Assembly (NCBI GenBank): GCA_965226695.1 | Contig: OZ245405.1 | Location: 1,798,001-1,862,000, forward strand | Origin: CATOSD01 sp965226695 | GTDB lineage: Bacteria; Chloroflexota; Dehalococcoidia; Lucifugimonadales; CATOSD01 | DNA: 64,000 nt | Reading direction: 5' to 3' | Shown here: piece after piece, positions 1-7,611 of the stretch | How the letters are laid out: the number at the start of each line of letters is the position of its first letter | Position numbering within the stretch: the stretch's first letter is position 1 | Position numbers and translations under genes: made by a program | The notes under the pieces: generated by a model | Database searches by the model: none | Seen by the model: the letters and a program-made list of their open reading frames with translations, nothing else | Told to the model about the DNA's origin: nothing

Positions 1-494
1 CTCTTGAGGCGGATTACGCCGGTGGTGGTCTCCTCGGCGCCGGCGAGCACGTCGGTCAAAAGATCGGTGCGCGAGGAGTGCAGCATGGCGACAAGATCTG
101 CGCCGTCGTCCATCGTGAGATTGGGCCTGGTCTCGAGCGCCGAGGTCATGTGGTTGTAGTAGGTGTCGGTGTCCTCGCCCCGAATGGCGAATGTGGATAT
201 GCCGTACTCGGCGATAAGCGCCGCCGCGACGTCGTCCTGTGTGCTCAGCGGGTTGCTGGCGCAGAGCGCCACTTCGGCCCCGCCGTCCCGCAGGGCAAGC
301 GCGAGGTTCGCCGTCTCAGAGGTCACGTGCAGGCAGGCGGCGATTCTCAGGCCGTTGAGCGGCTTCTCTCTGGCGAAGCGCTCGCGAATCTGCATCACGA
401 CCGGCATCTCGCGCGCGGCCCACGTAATGCGCCGTACGCCGTCGCCGGCTAGAGAAAGGTCGGCGACGTCTCCTGCGGTTGTCTTACTAGTCAA
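1..494 (-). CDS. ahcY: Adenosylhomocysteinase, N-terminal part (cut by window edge)
   Basis: About 164 N-terminal residues are present; the gene runs off the left edge. The enzyme hydrolyses S-adenosylhomocysteine to homocysteine and adenosine in the cytoplasm, removing the inhibitory product of SAM-dependent methylation. The translated start (ITWAAREMPVVMQIRERF, then LNGLRIAACLHVTSETANLA, then CASNPLSTQDDVAAAL and GEDTDTYYNHM) is the standard SAHH N-terminal substrate domain. The start is a TTG at 494 preceded by AGGAGG about 7 nt upstream; no ATG or GTG is placed better. It is the last visible gene of a run with mtnA, mtnP, a rhodanese and a PfkB kinase, all on the same strand, which fits shared control by the SAM-I riboswitch near 4.1 kb (inference). 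Only the missing C-terminal NAD domain is unchecked. Confidence 0.93.
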   Translation of the reverse strand, partial: MTSKTTAGDVADLSLAGDGVRRITWAAREMPVVMQIRERFAREKPLNGLRIAACLHVTSETANLALALRDGGAEVALCASNPLSTQDDVAAALIAEYGISTFAIRGEDTDTYYNHMTSALETRPNLTMDDGADLVAMLHSSRTDLLTDVLAGAEETTTGVIRLK

Positions 495-527
495 ATCGTC
501 CTCCTGATGTTTGCGCCGCGAATGCGG

Positions 528-1469
528 TCAGCGGTCGTTCCGCCACGGCAGTTCGCCGCCGGAATCGTGAAAACGGGTTATTTCGGCCAATTGCCGGAAA
601 CGACAGGCGATCTCGTCGCGGGTGAGTGCGCTCAGTCTGTCGGCGCTGAAGCTCTCGACGGCAAAGGAACCCATCACCGCGCCGACCATCGCAGCCCGCT
701 TGAGGGCGTCCGGGCCAGTGTCGCCACTCGCAGCGAGGCAGCCCATAAATCCGCCAGCGAATGCGTCGCCCGCCCCGGTGGGGTCCACGGGGGACTCGAG
801 CGGAAAGGCGGGGGCGGCGAAGGCGGATGACCCGTCGAACAACAATGCGCCGTGCTCGCCCCGCTTGGCCGCGACCGCGCGTGGACCCATGTTCTGTATG
901 CGCCTGGCCGCCAGGAGCACGTTGGATTCCCGGGCGAACGAACGAATCTCACCGAAGTCCATGAAGAGCACGTCCACCTCCGACACGATCCGTGACAAGT
1001 CGTCGCGGCTGCCATCTATCCAGAAATCCATAGTGTCCAGCGCGGCGAACCTGGGGCGCGGCTCCATCTGGCGCAGCACGTCGAGCTGCAGTGCGGGGTG
1101 GATGTTCGCGAGAAACAGGTATGGCGCGCTCCGGTGCCCGCTCGCCAGCGTTGGCGAGAAGTCCGCGAACACGTTCAGCTGGGTGTCCAGCGTTTCGCGC
1201 GAATTGAGGTCCTCGCTGTACTCTCCGGCCCACCTGAACGTCTTCCCCGATGCCCGCTCCAAGCCGGACGTGTCCACGCCTTTTGCCTCGAGCAGGTCGA
1301 GATCGCGGGGGGCGAAGTCCTCGCCCACAACGGCCACCACGCTGACGGGGGTGAAGTAGCTGGCGGCTAAGGAGAAGTAGGTTGCGGAGCCGCCGAGCGC
1401 GCTTTCGCGGCGCCCGTACGGCGTCGACACCGTGTCGTACGCGACCGAACCGACTACTAGAAGCGACAT
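528..1469 (-). CDS. PfkB-family carbohydrate/nucleoside kinase
   Basis: A ribokinase-fold sugar/nucleoside kinase of about 313 residues. The N-terminal GSVAYDT and GGSATYFSLAA segments bind the substrate, and the C-terminal DPTGAGDAFAGG is the PfkB signature with the catalytic Asp and anion hole. It lies 33 nt upstream of ahcY and follows a rhodanese gene in an operon of methylthioadenosine/SAH recycling. By context a likely substrate is the adenosine released by SAH hydrolase, but sequence alone cannot distinguish adenosine from other sugars or nucleosides. A GTG at 1478 is also in frame; the ATG at 1469 is preferred because AAGAGAG sits 8 nt before it. Family assignment is firm, substrate is inference. 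Confidence 0.88.
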   Translation of the reverse strand: MSLLVVGSVAYDTVSTPYGRRESALGGSATYFSLAASYFTPVSVVAVVGEDFAPRDLDLLEAKGVDTSGLERASGKTFRWAGEYSEDLNSRETLDTQLNVFADFSPTLASGHRSAPYLFLANIHPALQLDVLRQMEPRPRFAALDTMDFWIDGSRDDLSRIVSEVDVLFMDFGEIRSFARESNVLLAARRIQNMGPRAVAAKRGEHGALLFDGSSAFAAPAFPLESPVDPTGAGDAFAGGFMGCLAASGDTGPDALKRAAMVGAVMGSFAVESFSADRLSALTRDEIACRFRQLAEITRFHDSGGELPWRNDR

Positions 1470-1490
1470 GTGCGGCACTCTCTTTTGTGG

Positions 1491-1844
1491 CTACTCATCG
1501 TCACCGTAGCTGGTGGGGTGGCCTTTATCGATCCAAGCCGGCGTACCGTCGTCGATGTTGTACAGCAACTCGGTGTCGTAACCCAGCGAGGCGGCCATCT
1601 CGCAGGCCAGGCCGCTGCGCACGCCTACGGCGCATATGAACAGCAGCTTCTTGTCACGCGGCAACTCGTCGATTCGCGCCATCACGTCGTCCAGCGTTAT
1701 GAACGTGGCGCCCTTGATGTGGCCCTCGAGGTACTCGTCGGTGCGGCGGACGTCCACGAAAACGGCGTCATCGTCTTCGTACATCGTCGAGGCCTCATCG
1801 GAGTCGACCCGATAGTAGGGTTCCCCAGGCTCTTGTCTCGGCAT
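1491..1844 (-). CDS. Single-domain rhodanese-like protein
   Basis: A 117-residue protein made of one rhodanese domain. FVDVRRTDEYLEGHIKGA is the CH2A-type start of the fold, and FICAVGVRSG carries the active-site Cys in a six-residue loop (C-A-V-G-V-R) typical of sulfurtransferases that use thiosulfate or persulfide. Such proteins move sulfane sulfur between small thiols and proteins in the cytoplasm. GGAGG stands 9 nt before the ATG. It lies between mtnP and the PfkB kinase in the SAM-recycling operon, so it may handle sulfur from methionine/homocysteine metabolism; this is inference from position only. Confidence 0.88.
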   Translation of the reverse strand: MPRQEPGEPYYRVDSDEASTMYEDDDAVFVDVRRTDEYLEGHIKGATFITLDDVMARIDELPRDKKLLFICAVGVRSGLACEMAASLGYDTELLYNIDDGTPAWIDKGHPTSYGDDE

Positions 1845-1937
1845 CTTCGGAATCCTCCAACATGGTGCTATGTGCCTTGCATTGGCTCTTTGTTGGCGCC
1901 CCGCCTCCGCTCATCGGAGGGTCGGTCGGGCCCCGTT

Positions 1938-2798
1938 TCACATGTACTTCTCGACGAGGACGCCAAGGCGCCGAACGGCGTCCTCCGGTATGCTTTCTCT
2001 CGCGGTCACGATGGCGCTGGCGGCGGCGGAAGCGCAATCGCAGTCGCGCTCCTTTTCCGCAACAGGCGCAATGGCACGGATGATGGCCCGGGCCAGCGAC
2101 ACGTTGCGGTGCAGGTTCGCAACCACGACCTCGACCGTGACGTCTTCCTCGCTGACGTGCCAGGTGTCGTAGTCCGTGACGCAGGCGAGCGTGGCGTAGC
2201 AGATTTCTGCCTCGCGCGCCAGTTTCGCCTCGGGCAACGCGGTCATGCCTATGATGTCCGCGTCCCACGACTGGTAGAGCCTGGACTCCGCACGTGTGGA
2301 GAACTGCGGCCCCTCTATCACTACGCACACGCCGCCCTCGTGCGTGGCCGCTCCTTGACCGGAGGCGGCTGCGGCCACTTCACGGCTCAACTCGGGGCAG
2401 AACGGGTCGGCGAACGCAATGTGGCCCACCAGCCCCCCCTCGAAGAAAGACGCGGGGCGCGACTTCGTGCGATCTATGAGCTGGTCGGGCACTACCATGT
2501 CGAGCGGCCGGATGCTCTCATTCAGGCTGCCGACGGCGCTGACCGACACTATCCGTTCGACGCCGAGCGACTTCAGCGCGTAGATGTTGGCCCGCGCGGG
2601 CAGCTCGGTGGGGGAGATGCGGTGGCCGCGGCCGTGGCGGGGCAGAAAAGCGACTCTCACGCCCCCAAGGGACCCAAGGACGATGGCGTCGCTCGGCGGA
2701 CCGAATGGCGTGTCCACCTCGATCTCACCACGGTCCGAAAGCTCCGCTAGGTCGTAGAGGCCCGAGCCTCCGATGAAGGCGAGCTTCGCCTCAGCCAA
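1938..2798 (-). CDS. mtnP: S-methyl-5'-thioadenosine phosphorylase
   Basis: Cleaves methylthioadenosine with phosphate to adenine and 5-methylthioribose-1-phosphate, the first step of methionine salvage by the phosphorylase route. About 286 residues, normal for the PNP/MTAP family. Diagnostic segments are GGSGLYDL at the N-terminus (phosphate binding), RHGRGHRISPTELPARAN, EGPQFSTRAES and IGMTALPEAKLARE. It starts at TTG 2798 with GGAGGTGGACC just upstream, and it begins 29 nt after the stop of mtnA, the next enzyme in the pathway. There is no mtnN or mtnK in view, consistent with a phosphorylase rather than a nucleosidase/kinase route. A purine-nucleoside specificity is possible but less likely beside mtnA. 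Confidence 0.93.
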   Translation of the reverse strand: MAEAKLAFIGGSGLYDLAELSDRGEIEVDTPFGPPSDAIVLGSLGGVRVAFLPRHGRGHRISPTELPARANIYALKSLGVERIVSVSAVGSLNESIRPLDMVVPDQLIDRTKSRPASFFEGGLVGHIAFADPFCPELSREVAAAASGQGAATHEGGVCVVIEGPQFSTRAESRLYQSWDADIIGMTALPEAKLAREAEICYATLACVTDYDTWHVSEEDVTVEVVVANLHRNVSLARAIIRAIAPVAEKERDCDCASAAASAIVTARESIPEDAVRRLGVLVEKYM

Positions 2799-2827
2799 GG
2801 TCCACCTCCGCAGATGCCGGGAACGCG

Positions 2828-3877
2828 CTAGGCACGGGCCGGCTCCAGCAGGCTCTCGAGTGCCAGGCGGTACGGCCCGCGTAGCGCGCCACGTTCGGTG
2901 ATGATGGCGCTGACATACTCGGCGGGCGTGACGTCGAAAGCGGCGTTGAGCACTTGCACGCCCTCGATGGTGATGGGCACGCCGGCGACGCTGGTCACCT
3001 CGCCCGCCGGGCGGTGCTCCAACGGTATGTCGGCGCCGGTGTCTACGTCCAAGTCGATGGTGCTCGTTGGTGCGGCGACGTAGAAGGGGAGGCCATGCTC
3101 CTTGGCGAGCACAGCAAGTCCGTATGTTCCTATCTTGTTAGCGACGTCACCATTGGCAGCGATGCGGTCCGCGCCCACTATCACCGCGCCGACTGAGCCG
3201 AGGCGCATCAGGTAGGCGGCGGCCGAGTCGGGAATGAGCGTGAACGGTATGCCGGCACTGGCAAGCTCCCAGGCGGTGAGTCGAGCGCCCTGCAGCAGCG
3301 GCCGGGTCTCGGTGGCGTACACCGTTGCGATCTTGCCCTGGGACCACGCGGCCCGAATCACGCCAAGCGCGGTACCGTACCCGCCGGTCGCGAGGGCGCC
3401 GGTGTTGCAGTGCGTCAGCACCGACGCGCCGGATTCGAGCAGCCCAGCGCCGTGGCGTCCGATGTCGCGGTTGGCGGCAACGTCTTCATCGTGGATTCGC
3501 TTCGCCTCGTCCACGAGCGCGGTGGCTTCGCCGGACAGGCGAGCACGCTCCAGCATCGTGTCCACCGCCCAGGCCAGGTTCACTGCCGTGGGGCGCGCCG
3601 CGCGAATCTCGCGAGCGCGGGCGGGCAGCGCCTCAGCAAGGTCTTCTACGCCCTGTCGTTCAAGCTCCAGCGCCGCGAGTGCCACGGCGTATGCCCCCGC
3701 GATGCCAATTGCCGGCGCGCCGCGAACGCGCATCTCCTCAATGGCGCCGACGACGCCTCGATAGTCCTCGAATCGCAGCCACACCTCCTCGAGCGGGAGG
3801 CGCGTCTGATCTATCAGGGCGACGCTGTCGTCATCCTGCCATCGGATGGGGCGAAACTCGGTTAGGTCGTGGTTCAA
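2828..3877 (-). CDS. mtnA: S-methyl-5-thioribose-1-phosphate isomerase
   Basis: Converts 5-methylthioribose-1-phosphate to 5-methylthioribulose-1-phosphate in methionine salvage. Family landmarks: RPIRW and LIDQTRLPLEEV near the N-terminus, RGAPAIGIAGAYAVALA, the active-site Cys in VLTHCNTGALATGGYGT, and GADRIAANGDVANKIGTYG with the catalytic Asp. The frame stays open upstream to 4147, but that extension lies inside the riboswitch terminator and is not MtnA-like. A TTG at 3877 with AGGA 7 nt upstream gives 349 residues, the usual family length. It is the first gene after a SAM-I riboswitch and leads the mtnA-mtnP-rhodanese-PfkB-ahcY operon. Product certain; exact start moderately certain. Confidence 0.93.
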   Translation of the reverse strand: MNHDLTEFRPIRWQDDDSVALIDQTRLPLEEVWLRFEDYRGVVGAIEEMRVRGAPAIGIAGAYAVALAALELERQGVEDLAEALPARAREIRAARPTAVNLAWAVDTMLERARLSGEATALVDEAKRIHDEDVAANRDIGRHGAGLLESGASVLTHCNTGALATGGYGTALGVIRAAWSQGKIATVYATETRPLLQGARLTAWELASAGIPFTLIPDSAAAYLMRLGSVGAVIVGADRIAANGDVANKIGTYGLAVLAKEHGLPFYVAAPTSTIDLDVDTGADIPLEHRPAGEVTSVAGVPITIEGVQVLNAAFDVTPAEYVSAIITERGALRGPYRLALESLLEPARA

Positions 3878-4030
3878 CTGGTGGTCCTGCAGCCCGCCGT
3901 CGCCGGTAAACCGGCGTGGAAGGGCGTCGATATCCTCAGTGGTGCGAATGCAGAAACGGGAGACGAGGAGTCGTCCGAAAGCAGACGGCCGGACACGCCG
4001 CGGGCGGCGGGCCAGGGCAGACTTCCTGCA

Positions 4031-4069
4031 ACAAAAAAAGAGCTTCTCCATTTGCGTGGGGAAACTCTT
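4031..4069 (-). terminator. Intrinsic terminator of the SAM-I riboswitch expression platform
   Basis: On the minus strand a 12-bp hairpin (AAGAGTTTCCCC pairing with GGAGAAGCTCTT, one C-A mismatch and one G-U pair, 8-nt loop) is followed directly by seven U. It lies 13 nt after the 3' strand of riboswitch helix P1 and about 150 nt before mtnA. The P1 3' strand also contains GAGAGTTTCC, nearly the same as the terminator's 5' arm, so the two segments can compete for one partner. This is the usual layout for SAM-I transcription attenuation. Confidence 0.85.
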
Positions 4070-4082
4070 ACTTGAAAGGAAA

Positions 4083-4201
4083 CTCTCATCTTTCGAGCGC
4101 TTCGCGCTCGTCGGACTTGGCACCGCGTTGCAGGCCTCTACGGCCAAACAACCGGTTGCCGGGCATCACTGGGCCGATCCCTCCGCCTCTCGTGATAAGA
4201 G
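4083..4201 (-). promoter_or_regulatory. SAM-I (S-box) riboswitch
   Basis: The minus strand matches the S-box consensus along its length. P1 is CTCTTATC (4201-4194) pairing fully with GATGAGAG (4090-4083, one G-U). The conserved AGAGG-CGGAGGGAT core and kink-turn, GGCCC-GTGATGCCCGGCAACC, then GGTGCCAAGTCC follow, with a P4 hairpin GAGCGC-GAA-GCGCTC and the closing GAAAGATGAGAG. SAM binding stabilises P1 and favours the downstream terminator, shutting off the mtnA-mtnP-rhodanese-PfkB-ahcY operon when SAM is plentiful. Sequence match is direct; the regulatory direction follows from the known class. Confidence 0.95.
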
Positions 4202-4225
4202 CTACAGTTATTCAATTTGGCAGTG

Positions 4226-4255
4226 ATAGTATCATGGCGAGAGACGCGGTGTCAA
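4226..4255 (-). promoter_or_regulatory. Sigma70-type promoter for the SAM-recycling operon
   Basis: On the minus strand, -35 TTGACA (4255-4250), an 18-nt spacer and -10 TACTAT (4231-4226). Predicted initiation near 4219 places the SAM-I aptamer (from 4201) at the very start of the transcript, as expected. Confidence 0.75.
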
Positions 4256-4278
4256 GAATGCGAATTCTTGAGCGCCGA

Positions 4279-4306
4279 AACGACTGTGTTCCAACGACTG
4301 TGTTCC
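4279..4306. repeat. 14-bp tandem duplication
   Basis: AACGACTGTGTTCC occurs twice head to tail (4279-4292, 4293-4306) in the divergent intergenic region between the riboswitch promoter and the cupin gene. No function is evident. Confidence 0.8.
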
Positions 4307-4380
4307 AGAGACTCTGGCAAAGTAGGCCAGATCCCCGATTATGGCGTCTGCGGACGCGCCTAGCGGGGATTTGTTGTACA

Positions 4381-4425
4381 ATTGGCGGTGGCACGTGCGG
4401 TGCGCAATTGGTGCGCGCCGCCAAT
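4381..4425 (+). promoter_or_regulatory. Leader hairpin before the cupin gene
   Basis: ATTGGCGG (4381-4388) and CCGCCAAT (4418-4425) form a perfect 8-bp stem around a GC-rich loop, just after a possible -10 box TACAAT (4377-4382) and 30 nt before the cupin start. It could be an operator dyad or a 5' leader stem; nothing further supports either. Confidence 0.35.
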
Positions 4426-4455
4426 GTGGACTTAGTCAGGAAGGAGTTTTTTTCT

Positions 4456-4995
4456 ATGGCATATTCGGTAACCGAATTCGTGTCTGACGTAGACACCGCG
4501 CTCAACGAGCGGGGCGTGTCGATGGAGACGAGCTGGTCTCTAGGGCCCAAGCTTCAGCAGCTCGTGTCCGAGGGTGGTGACCTCACCTTGCAGGGCGAGG
4601 CCAGTCCGGGCAGCTCGGGACTGGGAGGCCGCATCCTCCACGTGGACGCCGACAAGCGCTTCCGCCTGGTGGTCGCCCGCTTCGCATCCGACGAGCCGAC
4701 GCCGGTTCACGCCCACCATCGCTGGGGTCTGGAGTGCGGCATTTCGGGCAAGGAGCGGTTCACGGTCTGGACCAGGGTTGACGACGGAAGCGACCCAGAC
4801 AAGGCGAACCTGCAGGTACTGACCGATCACCACATCGAGCGCGGCGACATTGGCTACTGGTACGACGCGCCCCGCAACATCCACAGGCAGTGGGCGGAGG
4901 GAGGCGAGCCTTCCTGTGTAGTGATCCTCATGGGCGGCGAAGGCGGCCGTGAGAGCACTATTGCACTCGACTCCGGGGCGGTTACGCCCGTCTAG
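4456..4995 (+). CDS. Cupin-fold protein, cysteine-dioxygenase-like
   Basis: A 179-residue soluble protein with a single double-stranded beta-helix. The metal-site motif VHAHHRWGLECGISG (His cluster near residue 78) and the second-box HRQW near residue 140 (RNIHRQWAEGG) resemble the predicted metal enzymes of the cysteine-dioxygenase/DSBH group. The substrate is unknown. The start is ATG 4456 with AAGGAG upstream; a longer in-frame extension back to 3916 runs through the riboswitch region and is not credible. It is transcribed divergently from the SAM operon and followed by a hairpin at 5016-5059. Cupin fold is fairly firm, thiol dioxygenase activity is only a possibility. Confidence 0.7.
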   Translation: MAYSVTEFVSDVDTALNERGVSMETSWSLGPKLQQLVSEGGDLTLQGEASPGSSGLGGRILHVDADKRFRLVVARFASDEPTPVHAHHRWGLECGISGKERFTVWTRVDDGSDPDKANLQVLTDHHIERGDIGYWYDAPRNIHRQWAEGGEPSCVVILMGGEGGRESTIALDSGAVTPV

Positions 4996-5015
4996 CGGCA
5001 ACCCAACCAAAAACA

Positions 5016-5059
5016 AGAGGCGGACCGGGTGCCCCTCGGGGCAATCGCGGTTCGCCTCT
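5016..5059 (+). terminator. Hairpin downstream of the cupin gene
   Basis: AGAGGCGGACC and GGTTCGCCTCT pair over 11 bp (one G-U), with a second GC-rich stem inside. It begins 21 nt after the cupin stop. The T-run is weak (TATGTTTGTAT), so termination may be partial. Confidence 0.6.
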
Positions 5060-5108
5060 ATGTTTGTATCTGATTCAGAACCGGCGCTTTATGCACCGGG
5101 ACTTCCAA

Positions 5109-5152
5109 ATCAACGCGGGCGCACACCCATATCAACGCGGGCGCACACCCAT
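5109..5152. repeat. 22-bp tandem duplication
   Basis: A 22-bp unit beginning ATCAACGCGGGCGCACACCC occurs twice without spacer in the intergenic space between convergent genes. Two units with no spacer rule out a CRISPR; it looks like a slippage duplication. Confidence 0.8.
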
Positions 5153-5212
5153 GCGGCACACCGGCGCTAACGCCGCCGTGCGCCGCTGGCCGGCGGCACG
5201 CCCGGTCCGGTG

Positions 5213-5356
5213 CTAGCCCGCCTTCCCAATTCTGAACACCGTCGCCGTGCAGACGGAACACTTGCCCCGTGTGGCGGGCCTTCCGTTCTTAAGTTTGACT
5301 TGCTCGGCGTCGCTGATATCACGGTGGTCACGGCACTTGAGACAGTAGGCCTGCAT
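5213..5356 (-). CDS. DUF5679 small zinc-ribbon protein
   Basis: A 47-residue protein, MQAYCLKCRDHRDI at the start, LKNGRPATRGKCSVC in the middle and FRIGKAG at the end. The two CxxC knuckles (CLKC, CSVC) and the conserved KNGRPATxG segment are those of the small DUF5679 family, common in Chloroflexota and Actinobacteria and of unknown role. It presumably binds one zinc ion. The ATG at 5356 has GGAGG 6 nt upstream, which decides it over a longer open frame reaching 5422. It is monocistronic between the cupin gene (convergent) and a divergent decarboxylase-like gene. Confidence 0.85.
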   Translation of the reverse strand: MQAYCLKCRDHRDISDAEQVKLKNGRPATRGKCSVCTATVFRIGKAG

Positions 5357-5677
5357 ACAATACCTCCAAACTCCGAGCGGTGCGCGCCGCTCGCACTTAT
5401 TCGTGAAGTGTCGCCTCGACATGACGGAATGGGCGGCTCCCCCCGGCGGGCGGAACGATGGTCCGATCCTCTTGCCGCCTCGACACTACAGGTGTGCTTC
5501 TTATATTATGGCCATGAACACCAGTCAACAACCCTTGTGGTGACCTTGTAATGAGCAATTGAGATTCTCCTTCTTCCACACACCACGGGAACACCGGGCC
5601 AAATCAGTTACAGCACTTTGCCAGCAGTGACTTTCGTTGGGGGTCGGAGTGGGGCGGCGCCCCTGGCTTTTGCCAAG
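5357..5677. other. Intergenic region without recognisable gene
   Basis: About 320 bases between divergent genes. I see no coding frame with a family match. A 10-bp direct repeat CGCCTCGACA occurs at 5412-5421 and 5476-5485, and the GGAGG of the DUF5679 gene lies at the left end. No structured RNA is recognisable by eye. Confidence 0.5.
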
Positions 5678-5706
5678 TTGACCCTCCCTTGCGTGGCGCA
5701 TATAAT
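5678..5706 (+). promoter_or_regulatory. Strong sigma70-type promoter
   Basis: TTGACC (5678-5683), a 17-nt spacer and a perfect TATAAT (5701-5706). It lies 48 nt upstream of the ATG of the decarboxylase-alpha-like gene at 5755, which also has AAAGGTGA as ribosome-binding site. Confidence 0.85.
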
Positions 5707-5754
5707 CGGCCTCACAGGCCCCCTCCGGCAGTCGGCGAAAGGTGACGTTCCCAA

Positions 5755-6252
5755 ATGCTAGCACCCGCGTTGACCCCACGGCCCATCATCGAAGAGCTGA
5801 CCAAGAATGGCGTTTCGCACGTGATCTGCCTGCCGGACAGCGAGACCCACTACCTCTACGAGCAGATGCAGGCGGAGGAGTCGTTACGCCTCGTGCCGGT
5901 CTGCCGGGAGGGTGAGACGCTCGCTATAGCCGCCGGACTGTGGGTGGGCGGCAAACGGCCAGTCGTGCTGATACAGAACACCGGGCTGTTCGAGGCGGGC
6001 GACTCGATCCGAGGCCTGGGCGTCGACGTGAACCTGCCCGTCGTGATTATCGTGGGATACCGTGGCTGGACGCGCCACGGCGTGACCCCCGACTCCGCCG
6101 GCAGGATTACGGAGCCCACGCTGAACGCCTGGGGCATCAGCTACTTCCTGGTGGAGACTGACGACGACGTCGGCCGGCTTTCGCTCTCGTTCGAGGAGGC
6201 GGAGCGCACGAATCGGCCCGTTGCGTGCCTGATGGGCGCGGAATACGTGTAG
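5755..6252 (+). CDS. Thiamine-diphosphate enzyme, sulfopyruvate decarboxylase alpha-like subunit
   Basis: A 165-residue protein matching the PYR-type (alpha) half of sulfopyruvate/phosphonopyruvate decarboxylases. CREGETLAIAAGLWVGG contains the conserved Glu that activates thiamine diphosphate, followed by VVLIQNTGLFEAGDSIRGL and VVIIVGYRG. In this family a beta (PP) subunit normally binds the cofactor and completes the active site; none is encoded next to it or elsewhere in the window. It has its own strong promoter and is followed after 134 nt by an LLM monooxygenase, so a joint role in organosulfur or organophosphonate breakdown is possible but unproven. Family assignment is good; activity alone is doubtful without a partner. 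Confidence 0.75.
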   Translation: MLAPALTPRPIIEELTKNGVSHVICLPDSETHYLYEQMQAEESLRLVPVCREGETLAIAAGLWVGGKRPVVLIQNTGLFEAGDSIRGLGVDVNLPVVIIVGYRGWTRHGVTPDSAGRITEPTLNAWGISYFLVETDDDVGRLSLSFEEAERTNRPVACLMGAEYV

Positions 6253-6386
6253 CAACCGCGACAGCCGCGGGCCGGCGGCAGGCGCATCCCAACTGCCAGG
6301 CTGGCACGGGGAGCGCCGGAAATCCTACAGATTTGGATGGCTTCAGCAGCATTCACGAGGCACATAGCCTCGCAAGGAGTGAGGAT

Positions 6387-7574
6387 ATGATCAGCAAATT
6401 CGATAGCCTGTACGCCGGGCACGTGGACATGACGGACGTCGGATACCGTGGGACAGCAGTGAACGACCGGATGTTTCCGAACGAGCACCTCGTGACCGTC
6501 TACGACAAGGCGGAGGCGATCGCCAAGCTGATGGACCGCTGCGGATACGACACGTTCTGGCTGGCCGAGCACCACTTCCAGCCGGAGGGCTACGAGTGCA
6601 TCCCCAACATTTTGATGCTCGCCGTTCACCTCGCCCACGTGACCGAGAGGATCCAGCTGGGCTGCGGCTTCAATATCGCTCCGATGTGGCATCCTCTCCG
6701 GCTTGCGGAGGACTACGCCACCGCGGACATCCTCACCGGCGGGCGCGTTACATTCGGAGTGGGGCGCGGCTACCACACTCGCGAGGTGGAGACGTTCGAC
6801 GCCCCGCTGCTGGACCAGCCGGCGAACCGCGACCTGTTCGAAGAGCAGGTCGAGATCATCTTCAAGGCGTTCAACGAGCAGTCGTTCAGCCATAAGGGCA
6901 AGTACTACACCATACCGCCGTCGGTGCCGTATCGCGGCTACCAACTGGAGGAGATCACGCTGGTGCCCAGGCCCGTCCGATTGCCGGTGGAGTGCTGGCA
7001 GCCGATCCAGAGCGCGACGCAGCGGGCCCTGGACTTCATGGCGAAGCACGGCATACAGGGGGTCATCGGCGGCGGCGTAGCCGAGGGCGGCGCCATGCAC
7101 CAGGTTATCGAGGCGTTCCAGGCGGCCCAGCATCGCGCAGGGCGCGACGCCGAGCTGGGCGAGGGGCTTAGCTTCGGTTTCCACTTCTACATCGCCGAGA
7201 CACAGGAGCAGGCAATCAAGGAGGCCGCCGGCTATTTTGAGGAGAACCTCAAGATGTTCGGCCCGCTGCGTCTCGTGCGCGCGCTCACCGACCAGCAGAT
7301 CGAGGACATGAGCGACCCGGCCAAAGCCTTGACCGCAGGCCTTCCCACCCTGGAAGGCGCAGTCGAGGCGGGCGGCTTCCTGTGCGGCCCGCCCGAGCTG
7401 ATCGTGGAGAAACTCATGCGGATACAAGAGCTGTACCCGGGCGCCGACCGCATCAGTGTCAGCCAACCTGTCGGCACTCCGCAGGACGTCATACTGGAGC
7501 AGATGCAGCGCTTCGCCGAAGAGGTCATGCCGGCTTTCACGTCGCAGGTCGCCGAGCCGGTGCCTGCCGACTAG
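6387..7574 (+). CDS. LLM-class flavin-dependent monooxygenase/oxidoreductase
   Basis: A 395-residue TIM-barrel protein of the bacterial luciferase superfamily, which uses FMNH2 or F420 to oxidise organic substrates in the cytoplasm. The AEHHFQPEGYECIPN segment, RIQLGCGFNIAPMWHPLRLAED and ILTGGRVTFGVGRGYHTREV are the usual luciferase-family landmarks, and FLCGPPELIVEKL near the C-terminus is typical of the long subgroup. AAGGAG lies 7 nt before ATG 6387; the frame is open further upstream but only this start has a ribosome-binding site. It follows the decarboxylase-alpha-like gene. Substrate and cofactor cannot be read from the sequence. Confidence 0.85.
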   Translation: MISKFDSLYAGHVDMTDVGYRGTAVNDRMFPNEHLVTVYDKAEAIAKLMDRCGYDTFWLAEHHFQPEGYECIPNILMLAVHLAHVTERIQLGCGFNIAPMWHPLRLAEDYATADILTGGRVTFGVGRGYHTREVETFDAPLLDQPANRDLFEEQVEIIFKAFNEQSFSHKGKYYTIPPSVPYRGYQLEEITLVPRPVRLPVECWQPIQSATQRALDFMAKHGIQGVIGGGVAEGGAMHQVIEAFQAAQHRAGRDAELGEGLSFGFHFYIAETQEQAIKEAAGYFEENLKMFGPLRLVRALTDQQIEDMSDPAKALTAGLPTLEGAVEAGGFLCGPPELIVEKLMRIQELYPGADRISVSQPVGTPQDVILEQMQRFAEEVMPAFTSQVAEPVPAD

Positions 7575-7611
7575 GAGAGTTTCTTCCAAGTCGACGGGCA
7601 GGGAGGGGCAC

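Noticed and set aside
1470..2750. Long plus-strand open frame opposite the mtnP gene
   Set aside because: Arg/His-rich translation without family match; it lies antisense to mtnP and the rhodanese, whose conserved motifs and ribosome-binding sites are clear.
5109..5152. Possible CRISPR repeat
   Set aside because: Only two units, directly adjacent without spacer, and no cas gene in the window.
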